DNA of 64,000 bases from Tubiluchus corallicola (taxonomy: Eukaryota > Priapulida > Priapulimorpha > Priapulimorphida > Tubiluchidae). Location: positions 211,001-275,000 of the forward strand of contig JAQGDQ010000243.1 of assembly GCA_030141605.1 (NCBI GenBank). Direction: 5' to 3'. A program made the translations under genes and the position numbers. Positions 24,360 through 37,000 of this stretch are shown in pieces. Within the stretch, counting starts at the first letter, position 1. Each line of letters opens with the position of its first letter. Below the pieces are notes generated by a model. That model had not been told where the DNA came from, did not search any database, and worked only from the letters and a program-made list of their open reading frames with translations.

Positions 24360-24381
24360 ATGGGTTCGCCCAATAACGACG
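24360..24381 (+). CDS. Candidate first coding exon (MGSPNND), partner not found
   Basis: ATG at 24360 opens seven codons and one base, then a perfect donor GTAAGT at 24382. An inverted CCAAT motif lies upstream. This is the form of a short first coding exon, but no phase-1 continuation could be found in the following 9 kb. It may be chance. Confidence 0.2.
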
Positions 24382-24991
24382 GTAAGTAGTGGTGTCACAA
24401 TAATTATAAGCGCTAAGAAATGGGCCTTACACGGAAATCACTACATATGAAGTCGTTTAACGTAATGCCACATAGCGGAAGAAGCTGATTACCGTAGTTC
24501 AGGCGACGAAAATGCAGTACATTAGTATTAATGAGCACTAACAGGCTCATTAGAAAACTAGGCCACAGTATCGACAGGTACGTAAACTGGTATTATTCAC
24601 CATAAATAATCAATCACTCCAGGTTTAACAAAATTGATTTTATGATCGATATTTAAAAGAATATTTAAATTTCGGTTGCATCAATATTCAAAGAAAACAT
24701 TTGAGTAACTTATGCAATGATCACAATGCGGCGTGTAAATTTCACAGGAAATTATTGATCCTAAGAATTAATGCTCACATTGCTGGATAATCCACTCAGT
24801 AAATGAATGAATGAATGAATTAACAAACACATGAGCGAAAAATACTCGCGAAATGGACGCTGTGTTTCAACTTGTCTGGTTTTTGAACTTTAGCATACAT
24901 ATTTTGGGCCAATTCACTAACTGATTCGATAAATTACTCACTAAATGAAAAATGATCGAAGATCACCTTGCTGATAATTTGATTTAAATAT
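24382..24991. other. No gene seen
   Basis: AT-rich sequence with a short (GAAT)n run near 24801-24819. Confidence 0.4.
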
Positions 24992-25134
24992 CATCATCAT
25001 CATACGCCCGTCACGTCTATTGTAGACATTGGGCAGGCAGAATTCTAAAATAAAAGAAATCTGCCTTCAGACACGTAAACGCAGCAGTAATCCAGCAAAA
25101 AAACTAGACGCTGCTACGCCAGTGGCTTGTCAGC
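24992..25134 (-). mobile_element. (GAT)n-tailed retroelement 3' end, copy 2
   Basis: Matches 14732-14880 with only a few substitutions, in the same orientation, including the ATGATGATGATG end. The two copies define the element's 3' ~145 bp. Confidence 0.78.
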
Positions 25135-25690
25135 AACACTTCCGTTACTAAATTTCATTTCAACTCGGTCGAATTTAATAAACAAAAGCTGTTGCTGCAC
25201 CTGCTAGTTCATATTTTCATTCTATTTCGCCATGTTTTCATTAAACATAATTGAATTAACTTTACTAACAAAAATAAACCGACTGAAGTTTATTTAATCC
25301 AAGAAGGATGGTGATGAGTAAAAGAGCGAGAGAGAAAAGCAAAGGAGGAAAGAGAAGACCTAGAGAAGAAAGAAAAAGAGAGAGAGAAAGAAATGGATGA
25401 ATAGATGATTTGAATATCACATACTTAACTAAATAAGAGTACGTCAGAATTAAACACTACTTAGATGCCCCAACAAAACCCTCAAAGTACCAAAAAATGT
25501 GCCCACCAGCAGCCTCCCTCCAATGACGACATGCCAGAAAATCAACTAACAAAACCTAATCTCCATTATGACTGTAAATGCCAAGTCTGCGTAACGCCAT
25601 TAGGCTGGTACCATTTGCAGTTTTGACCCTAACCATTCTGACTGTAGCCACTCTTAATTAAAAGACGTTTCTGTCGTGACTCTCTCTCCT
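25135..25690. other. No gene seen; purine-rich patch
   Basis: Contains an AG-rich stretch at about 25319-25400. No ORF or exon is supported. Confidence 0.4.
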
Positions 25691-25754
25691 CCTACACCCG
25701 TCACGTCTATTGTAGACATTGGGCAGGCAAAATTCTAAAACAAAAGAAATCTGC
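25691..25754 (-). mobile_element. Truncated third copy of the (GAT)n-tailed repeat
   Basis: Matches the first ~65 bp of the 24992 copy (ACCCGTCACGTCTATTGTAG onward) and then diverges abruptly after AAAGAAATCTGC. It has lost the GAT tail. A plus-strand open frame at 25719-25967 starts inside it and has no recognisable domain. Confidence 0.7.
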
Positions 25755-27100
25755 GTGACTCACGCAATTCGGCAAGTTTGTACCACTTCGAATGGGATTC
25801 CAGTGACTACAAAAAAATGTTCTGAAAGAGGAACTAATTGGATTCCAACGGAACATGCTAAGATGGAAAACCAAGCGCGAGAAGCTCTCTGCTACAATTT
25901 AAAACAGCTAAGATGCGATTTTTGTGCTCAGTTTCAGCATCGTTTCGTTAACTTCAGTCGACAGTAAACAAATAAATAAGATGAATGTCATCACAATGAA
26001 AACGCAAGCTAGCAACGAGTGTTTTGCACTTTTAGTGATTAATATTTACTAAAGGAAACACTAGAAGACTAAATGGGATAGATTTTTTCCCAATGACAGG
26101 CCTGCTATAGATATATGGTTGTAAAAAGAATCAACGTGCTTCATTCCAAGTTTTGTCATATAGAAACTGCGAATTAATTCATTTAGAAACACTCGTGGCT
26201 TGTGGCGAATAACTGCTTGGCAGGATAGTGCTATAAGCACCCATGCAGCGGGGCCAATAGCAGCTAACAAAGGGGGTAAACAGTGGCTTTACGCCCACAA
26301 GGCTCAGTTTTAATCTTTTCTTCTAAGCGTGGTTATATATTAAACTAAATACACAGTTGATTGTAGGCAAGAGCGAACTGAAATGCAGAAAATGTGTAAT
26401 ATCACCAAAAGTGAAGGGATTCAAGCCAACATTATTAATTTAAGTGATACTAGTACGACTACTTGTACGGCAGCGCACGATTGACGTTTTTGGGCACCCG
26501 TGAAATCGGCGCCAACAACATTAGTAACCACCACAGTTTCTTACTTAAGGGCTGCCCTTAGCTGTATGAATAACGGTTAACAGTATTTAATGCCAATCAA
26601 TCTTTCACGCTACTTAGCACAATTTAGCAAGGTAGAAACATTCAACCAACCATGCGAAACGCCCGACAGAGAAAACACAACCTTGGAAGCAAAAATCCCA
26701 AACACTTTATGTAGGCCCTAAATACAAAACGCTATAAAGCACTGTTAAGACCACTAGCAATAAAACCAGCTTACAAATCAGTCATTTTTGCCTGTTTGTC
26801 TGTTATACATATACCCAACGGTTTTACAATATTTTCTGCGCGGTACTAACCTACTTTTCTCAAAGTTTCATTCGTTAACACGAGCAGAGATGTAGTATCG
26901 GTTTCAAGTAGGACTGAATACTGACAGTAAATTTTTCTAGAGCCGACAACTGTTGATGGCCATAAAAGCAATGTAGCTGCCTAGCTGTAGCACTGTAACA
27001 GTGTTATTTTGAATTTTTCCAATTCCTCAACTATTTCCATATCTCACTTGAATATAACGACGTGGTAAGCAAAAACATCTTGTTTTTACAAATAATTTCC
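25755..27100. other. No supported gene
   Basis: A minus-strand open frame 26270-26061 begins with a hydrophobic stretch (LLAAIGPAAWVLIAL) and runs 69 residues. I do not recognise it and see no splice signals that make it part of a gene. The rest is AT-rich. Confidence 0.3.
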
Positions 27101-27177
27101 TTAAGTGTGTGTGTGTGTGTCTGTGTGTGTGTGGGGGGGGGGGCGTGTGTGGGTGTGTGCGAGTCCGTGTGTGTGAT
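27101..27177. repeat. (GT)n microsatellite with a G run
   Basis: Imperfect GT dinucleotide array interrupted by a run of nine to ten G residues. Open frames here on both strands are low-complexity artefacts. Confidence 0.9.
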
Positions 27178-29462
<2,285 letters not shown>

Positions 29463-29465
<3 letters not shown>

Positions 29466-31205
29466 GGGTGAGAGAAAGAGAGCAAAAAAGGGCAACTCAA
29501 TAGGAAAATGGCAAAAAGACAATACATGAAAAAAATACATGAAGATAAAGTTAGACACTGCATTTGACATAAAATGTAGAATCCAACTTAAAAACAAATC
29601 GCGGGAAGTAAACTCTAGATCCGAAGTCACAATACTAAATTATTTTCAGCCTGGGCAATGCTGGGCGTTCAGTTAGATGCAATATAATTACTGGCAAACA
29701 TTGGCGCATGAAACCCTACAATAGTGGCTGCACTCTCTACGTTGATTATATCTGGTAAATCAACACCCTATATTCAGCCGTACCTTAGTAACACTAGATT
29801 ATTTCTATAATGACAGAAGGTCGCTTTCAGGATTCAGCACAATGAAACAGTATCACACTTTGAGTACTTCATTGTATCTAGTAACGAGCATTCATGATTA
29901 CAAACAAGTACGCCGTAGGCGGGCAGGGAAAAAACTGAAAAGGGCGTTTTCGGAACGATTTCAGTCATTGCTTAGATTGAAATGAAAGTAAATAATCTGA
30001 ACAAGTAGAACTGAACTAATGTGGCCTAGCTTTACCATACTCTTGGGCTTGGCTTGGCATTTTGAAATTGCTTGCAAATTTCACACAGGCGCTAGTTTAA
30101 ACCGCTTTTAGTTGACAATTAATCCTTGATATAACGAGCTTGCTAAAGGAGTTAAAGGGAAATGCAGTTTTTTTCAGGATTTTAAATTTCTTTGCCTGAA
30201 AACGAACAAAATTAATACAATGTAAATATAAAGTAAAAACATTAATGCATCTGCACGGCCGCTGGGCAGAGAACTTTTAAAAACGTTCCATACACTTTAT
30301 AAGTGCAAGCGATATAAAACGCACTGCAAATTTCTATGAAATGAAATTAATATCTTATCTTACTTGCAACTATTAACCCAAGAAAAAAAGTAAATCTACG
30401 CACAACTAAAAAATTATAAAACACCACATTAAAAGTAAAAATTTCCAATCTATAGACATATTCTAGGCGTTTTTAAAGTGGTTATTGTTTTATTTCGCTT
30501 TTTGTACAAGGCAAGTAATCAAAACAGAAATTTTATGATATTTGTTAGCGGAACTACTGTGCTTCTAAAGTGGGTACAGATATGTGATATACGGGAAGAG
30601 TGTGATACACATTTTTGCCGCTTAGGAGGTGCACACACCCGCTGAAAACTTCATTGGCTTCAATTCAAATACAAGTTGTGTAAATCATCAGTGTCTAGCA
30701 TTCATGCCAATGTTATCTATTTACAGGCTTCAATGTCAATGTAAAACTAGCACATTGCCCTGGTGCGTTGTACAAGTCGCGTTCTCATGGAAAATTCTGG
30801 AACAAATGTTCGATTTCTATCAGTATTACGTTCAAATGTATATCTACATACTTTGGCAGCACGAAAGCGCACATCAGACACTAGGTACTATAAATCTACT
30901 TATAGCGCTAAGAGCACTCTTCTAATGCATTTTAATCAATACACGAGCGCCTGCCTGTCTGACTGCTGCATCGTTGTTCATGTCTTTCGTTTACATAAAA
31001 ACTGAAGTTTTCACATCGAATTTAGTGACTGTGACCAGCCTACCGTTCCGATATGTGCAGCGGAAAAGATCCATTTCACCGGGCCAAATGTCATCATAAA
31101 ATTAAAATGTCAAGCAAATAATGTGACAACGTCACTATAGTTACTTCTTCCGCTACATAAATCATCCATTAACGAAAGGACAACGCCATTCTGCTTGAAA
31201 TAATG
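29463..31205. other. No gene seen
   Basis: AT-rich sequence. Overlapping plus-strand frames at 30629-31005 lack any recognisable motif. Confidence 0.4.
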
Positions 31206-31361
31206 TTAGTGTACGTCTACAAATATAATATCCTCACCATCCTCGTTAAAAGTGTCAATATCTCCATCCCTAATATGCTGTATTAATTGACGGGCAGCAT
31301 TGCCTGTCGAGCTGCTTGGTAATGAATCGATCCAATAATAATTTTCAACGAGGGAATCCAT
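31206..31361 (-). CDS. Hypothetical 51-aa ORF
   Basis: ATG at 31361 opens 51 codons ending in TAA at 31206-31208. The peptide is acidic (net negative, ending in DGEDIIFVDVH) and has balanced composition, unlike the AT-driven frames around it. No domain is recognised and no splice partner is evident. It could be the C-terminal or N-terminal piece of a decayed transposon protein. A 24-bp direct duplication (CACTTTCATAATTTTAGGTTATGTAG-like) lies just upstream on its strand. Confidence 0.25.
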   Translation of the reverse strand: MDSLVENYYWIDSLPSSSTGNAARQLIQHIRDGDIDTFNEDGEDIIFVDVH

Positions 31362-31985
31362 TCAAATTTAATTTATGTAACACTTTCATAATTTTAGGTT
31401 ATGTAGCACTTTCATAATTTTAGGTAGTCTTGCCAAAGCGTGCTGTAGGATACCACGCCCGAGATCGAGTCTCAGTGTCAATAATCAGTCTCCCCGACTC
31501 TCCTTTCTCCTATTTCACAACCACGGTATCGTCTTTTAGCCAGCATGCGTACAAACAAAATTTTCTGTCGCATGTAGATTGAGCTAGTCCTAAAACGCAT
31601 GTTGATTCCAACTTTTCTGAAACGATCTTTTTAAAAACGACTTGATAAAAAGTCTCAGGAAACCGTTTGTCGATTAATACGTGCACGTAATCTGTACAGT
31701 TGCACAAACTGCCTTGCAAGCAAACTTATGGACATCATGAAGCAGCTACAATCATCTTAATAAAGCGGTACAACCAAAGCTTTTTCATTTTTGCATTCGA
31801 TACATGATTATCAAACTGACTAGACCTGGTTTAGAAACACCAAGGTGGAACTGAATGTCGGTTTAATGCAGATACCTAAACTGTGATACTGAATCGCTTT
31901 AAGATGTGACTGAGAAGCAATGGTTATTGGGCTATGTTAGCTACGCGTCTCTGACTTGAGTCAAGTCCAGCTAATTAGTGTTTTC
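31362..31985. other. No gene; possible tRNA-like sequence near 31430-31490
   Basis: The plus strand at 31428-31480 has a weak box-A-like TGCCAAAGCGT and box-B-like AGATCGAGTCTC, suggesting a decayed tRNA-derived SINE. The evidence is thin. Confidence 0.2.
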
Positions 31986-32285
31986 CAGGGCCTATTTCAA
32001 CCTAAGCGAGGCCCGAGGAAATGGGGCGTGTGAAAATTTTTTGAAATGCTAGAACGCCGGAGAAGAGAAAATATGGAGTTATACAGTTGTTAAAGGAAAG
32101 AACAATTGAAAGAAAAACTGCTTTATTCTCAAGACCAGTCCTTAATACTTGTCAATACTGGCAAACGGCGCGCGTGCGGCAAGAAAGAGAGAGGGAGAGA
32201 GGAGGCAGTATGTTCGCATAAAGCAAAAAAATGTTACCTTAGCGCGAGGCCCCCTTGGAGGGTGAGGGTAAAACAGGTCAAGAAA
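31986..32285. mobile_element. hAT-like element, second copy (inverted, internally deleted)
   Basis: Begins CAGGGCCTATTTCAACC and is the reverse complement of 21540-21882 over most of its length, including ATGGAGTTATACAGTTG and CAAGACCAGTCCTTAAT. It lacks the poly-G region of the other copy. The right end stops near GGTAAAACAGG, a degraded terminus. No target-site duplication was found. Confidence 0.65.
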
Positions 32286-32446
32286 GTCATATGACTATAC
32301 CTAAAGTTGGCTTCTAATAGCTGATTGGTTGCAATGTATAACTAATTTAAAAAGGTTGAACTAAAAAGATTTCAGAAACGTTAGCTAGGTGCCGCTAGCA
32401 CCAACATTATATGAAAAAGTAATGAATTAAAACGTCCGAAAAAAGA

Positions 32447-32550
32447 TGCAACTCCACTGGTACTTGAACCAAAGATCCGCTTTCTGGGCATTTATGCTAA
32501 CTATTGCATTACAGAGGCACTCAGATTCTCAGACTCAAAAATTTACTAGT
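32447..32550 (-). mobile_element. tRNA-derived SINE copy 1 (diverged)
   Basis: On the minus strand, TGTAATGCAATAGTTAGCAT resembles a tRNA D-arm/box A and TTTGGTTCAAGTACC resembles box B. TTTTTGAGTCTGAGAATCTG precedes it, as in the neighbouring copy. Confidence 0.5.
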
Positions 32551-32639
32551 CTGTCACTGTAGAATTATAGTGCTGCTTTAGTGCACTGTATCGAGACATA
32601 GTCCAAGATCGATCCAATAAACACACAAAGCAATACCAA

Positions 32640-32765
32640 ATTAGAAAGTCTGAAAAACTGTGTACCCTTACTGGGACTCGAACCTAAGACCCGCTGCTTC
32701 CTATGTAGCTATGCTAACCATTACACCACAATGGAACTCAACTTTTCAGACTCAAATATTTACTC
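32640..32765 (-). mobile_element. tRNA-derived SINE copy 2 (best preserved)
   Basis: On the minus strand the sequence reads TGGTGTAATGGTTAGCATAG and then CTTAGGTTCGAGTCCCAG. These match Pol III box A and box B of tRNA at the usual spacing. Acceptor and T-stem pairing is poor, so this is a tRNA-derived SINE head rather than a functional tRNA gene. Two diverged relatives flank it (32447-32550 and 33000-33112). Confidence 0.6.
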
Positions 32766-32776
32766 TGTGAGCCACT

Positions 32777-32960
32777 AGATTCGATTTGATTTGATTTTTA
32801 AAAGTCTTTATTGCAAACTCTGGGTTCATACATGCAAAAATTCATTCAGGACAAAGGTTACATACAACAGTTATAAATATTTACAATTATGACTTAGTTA
32901 GTGACACACAAAGTAAATGAATGAATAATCTATAAAAAATAGAGGTCTATGAAAAGCGAA
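32777..32960 (-). mobile_element. LINE-type 3' end with (AAATC)n tail
   Basis: Read on the minus strand the sequence runs through AATAAAGAC into AAAATCAAATCAAATC, a polyadenylation-like motif leading to a short tandem tail. It sits between two SINE copies. No ORF is retained. Confidence 0.5.
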
Positions 32961-32999
32961 TCATTGTCCACACTGTGTCAAGATACAAAAAGTTTGTGT

Positions 33000-33112
33000 T
33001 CAGTCTGAGTCTGAAAAGTTATGCACTTTAATGGGACTGAAAGGTCTCAAAACCAAGACCTCCTGCTTTCAGGGCAGCTATGCTCACTGTTAGCTACCAA
33101 GTTGACTACACA
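33000..33112 (-). mobile_element. tRNA-derived SINE copy 3 (diverged)
   Basis: The minus strand contains GCTAACAGTGAGCATAGCTG and GAGGTCTTGGTTTTGAGACC, corresponding to the A- and B-box regions of the better copy at 32640-32765, but both boxes are degraded. Confidence 0.45.
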
Positions 33113-34049
33113 ACTTTACTAGTAAAAAAACGAATGAAATTATACATCCTTGTCATTTGTCAATTTCCATTTTGAGGTTTTGTTAAGAAATTAGCTACAA
33201 TAACGTGAAAGCCACACTCCAAGACAGCTCCATTTCTCTCGCGTGCCCAACCTTGCGCGCAGTAGACTGAGCTGGGTGGGGGCGGCCAAAACGTATACGT
33301 CCCTGTCGTCCCCGTTTCCCGATAGACAACCAGACGAGTACATGTTTGTTTTCTCGAAATTATCAGAGCTGTGACGATAAAACACATTAGTTCACAGTCT
33401 GATATTCAGGTAAATGCAGTTACTGCACTATGAAGTCAAGTCTCAATATTTGTTTACAGTCGTAATTACGAAAACTTTGCTGCGAATTTAATTTTTACAG
33501 GCTAGTTAATGCAGATTTATACGTACGCTTTTGAAACTCCATAATTTCTTTAATGAAGTCTATCCGAAACAAGTAAGTACATCAAAGTGACCAAACACAT
33601 GCAATAAGCACCAAAATAACAAAACTTCAAGGCGAACCGTTTTTATTTGCTGGTTTGTGGACCTTGTAGATATTGCAGAACAATTCGTCGCACAAACACT
33701 TCCTAACCACCCATACTTGGCAGGTATGTTCTAGACTATTCCATTCACTGTTTGCTGGTGTGGTACAGTACTAACTACATGGCGTTTATTGAGTATTTAT
33801 GACTGGAGGATCACGTGGTGTTGACACGCCTTGACGACACGAACGCTGATGTGTTTTCCTGTACTTCTTGTTCAAACGTCAAAATCTTGTGAAGTTTTAG
33901 TGTGTTTGTTGTTTGTCACTAATTGCCTAATTTTGAGTCATTTACGGCAAACTTATTATCGTTATCGTCTGTAGTTAACTTTTCTTGGGTGCTTAACTGA
34001 AGTGTGTTTTTAGCGGCAATTTAGCACTGACGTGCCGCGGTGTAAAGTC
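33113..34049. other. Intergenic; 5' flank of the OTU gene
   Basis: Includes a GC-richer patch at 33230-33330 and the presumed promoter region of the OTU gene. No TATA box is obvious. Overlapping minus-strand frames at 33160-33387 are not recognisable. Confidence 0.35.
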
Positions 34050-37000
34050 ATGGCGCTTGAAACAGGTGGGATTATGAAACTTGATTTAATTAAAAAGTTT
34101 CATTACTAGTTTGTAAGCGTTGCTCATTTGTTCAATGAAGTCTCGAGTCTCATATGTGCAACTGGTAATACATAAATCAATAAACATTTCAGTAAGCAAG
34201 ATGCTTTATTTATTCTTATTAAGCTTTTTTTAAATAATCACTTTTTATCAGTGATTGTTGTAGGCTTGTACAAGTCGTACTTGTAGCACAAATAACACTT
34301 TAGTTGGTGAGAGCATATCACAAGTTGATCTCAGCATTAGCGAAACTGTAGCAATACTAGTTAGTGTTGGCTTAAGGCAACAAAGGTTCAATTCAAACTG
34401 TATTAATAATTATTATCAATGAATCGTCAGTACATGTACTACTAGACTAATGAAAAAATTAACTGTGTATTTAAATCAGCAAGGGGTTTGAATATTCTCA
34501 GCATCCTGTCACTCGTGTGACTTTCTACCTAAGTAGCTAGATTAGGTTACAAAGTTGTAACAAGCTGATTATTATTTGCGTTATTTTTGGCATAATGGCT
34601 ATCTTGTAGAAATATATAAACTATTAGCTGGTCCTGCGCTGCTATCTGCTGGCTACTGTCACAAGCTTATGCTACAGTTAATGCTTTGTGATCGTTGAAG
34701 CATGGAATAACATGCGTTGGTTTTGACATTACTGTCACTGAGAGGGTTGATAATATAAAGAAAATCTGAGGTGTTTTTGAAAGCCAAAATCACACTGGTG
34801 AGTTCCCACTATTCTATATTATTTGTTAATGCTAAAATTCCATGGTTGATCCCTGGTCTCCATGTACTGACCCCCGTAGTACCATCAACCTTAATGCTCA
34901 CAGCATGAAGATTTAGGATTAACAAACCTATAGTCACTTTAAAGATTATGTTCATCTATTATTTACTTATATCAAGTAAAGTTTTGCCCAAGACCATAGA
35001 CCTATTATGTTCATATATTATTTACATATATCAAGTAAAGTTTTGCCCAAGACCACAGCTATTATGTTCATATATTATTTACATATATCAAGTAAAGTTT
35101 TGCCCAAGACCACAGCTATTATGTTCATATATTATTTACATATATCAAGTCAAGTTTTGCCCAAGACCATAGCTATTATGTTCATATATTATTTACATAT
35201 ATCAAGTAAAGTTTTGCCCAAGATCACAGCTATTGTGTTCATATATTATTTACATGTATCAAGTAAAGTTTTGCCCAAGACCATAGCTATTGTGTTCATA
35301 TATTATTTACATATATCAAGTAAAGTTTTGCCCAAGACCATAGCTATTATGTTCATATATTATTTACATATATCAAGTAAAGTTTTGCCCAAGACCATAG
35401 CTATTATGTTCGTATATTATTTACATATATCAAGTAAAGCTTTGCCCAAGACCATAGCTATTATGTTCATATATTATTTACATATATCAAGTAAAGTTTT
35501 GCCCAAGACCGTGGCTATCATGTTACAAGAGTTAAAAGTAGTAATAATCTGCTCGTCTTTTAAAGCACAGTATTTACCTGCTATTATTTTGTCATTTAGC
35601 TACAGTTTGTAATGATCCCGACGATCTTGACCGAATTCTACAGGAGTCTCAGCTGGAATACTTGGCAAAAGAAGTTCCGAAACTACTAGCTAAAGAATGT
35701 TTGAAAATAAACTGTAAAAAAGCCGGACTAAAATTTCGCAGTTTAACTCCTGAAGATGATGACAGCTTCTTTCATGCTGTTGCCGAGCAACTGGAACCTC
35801 GCCAAAGTGCGACTCAGCTCCGTATTCGCTTGGCTGATTTTTTACTTCAACGCCCAAAATTAAAGGTAAGTAGCATGAGAAGATTGCAGTATTCTCTTCA
35901 TCAGTTTTTCTGATTAAGTTTAATCATTAATGGTTGTTAATATTTCTTTCAGAAATTGAGAACTGAGGTAGTGTATGAAGTAGTGAGGTAAAACTGAGGA
36001 ACCAATAGTAGTGTATTACTTGATACACTACTATACTTTTAATAAATGGAAGAATGTCAATTTTACTGTGTTATTCTTTGCATGCATATATTAGTTTTAT
36101 AGGCTAACTTGCCACATTTCAAAGCACATCCAATTACATATTAGTTTGCTAGGTGGTATTTTTCTGTTAGTGCTTCACAATAGTTATTTTAACAAGAAAA
36201 GTGGATTTGGTGGCACACAGAATGAACACCACTTTTTGACGGTCTGATCAGTGCCATAATTGAGATAGGCAGAAATACTGTTTCATTTTCAAAATTCATT
36301 AAGCAGAAACCTGGAAAATAAAACCGTTTTTATAATGATCGCCTGGGCTGATTATTGATTCTTATGCTCTTCTCTTGCCACTATTTTCCAAACAGATTCA
36401 CTATTTCTGACAGCACTTGAATGTAAGTACTTTTTAAGAATAGGTAGTACTGTAACTTTATCTTAAGCACTGTACAGGTTATCTGATAAGATAAGATAAG
36501 ATAAGATAATATTTATTTTCATCGGTATGATATAAACAGTACTTATTTGTAGAAACATGCGCTTAAAGCTCGATATCAAACATAACGTATAAGAGCGATA
36601 ACATGGTAATAATATGTACTTCTTAAATCTTTTGGGTGCTACCAGAGGTATTGGTAAAAAGATTAGGTAGATAGGTTAGGCATATTACGTTACTGATTTC
36701 TTAAAATTTAATATTTTGTTTTTAGGGCCCTGAAGGTATGATAAATCTCAAGTCTTGCATAGCTGGCAGAAGTTGGGCCGAATACTGCACTGATCTAAGG
36801 AATTCAAATGAGTGGGCAGATTCGGTGGTTATTGTTGCCATGGCGCATCTACTGCAACGTGATATACTCATAGTTACAAGTTTGCCTCAATCAGCATCTT
36901 CACACGATTCCTCCATTGTTTGGATCGTAGGAAGTGACTCGGACGAGAATTCTTTCACTGAACCAGTGCTGCTGGGACACATATTTGCAAACCATTACCA

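Noticed and set aside
32640-32765. Functional tRNA gene
   Set aside because: A and B boxes are good, but acceptor and T stems do not pair well and two degraded relatives lie beside it, so a SINE is the better reading.
34948-35612. Repeat ORF of the type YYLHISSKVLPKT
   Set aside because: It arises from the 57-bp minisatellite in OTU intron 1 and runs past the acceptor of exon 2 in the wrong frame.
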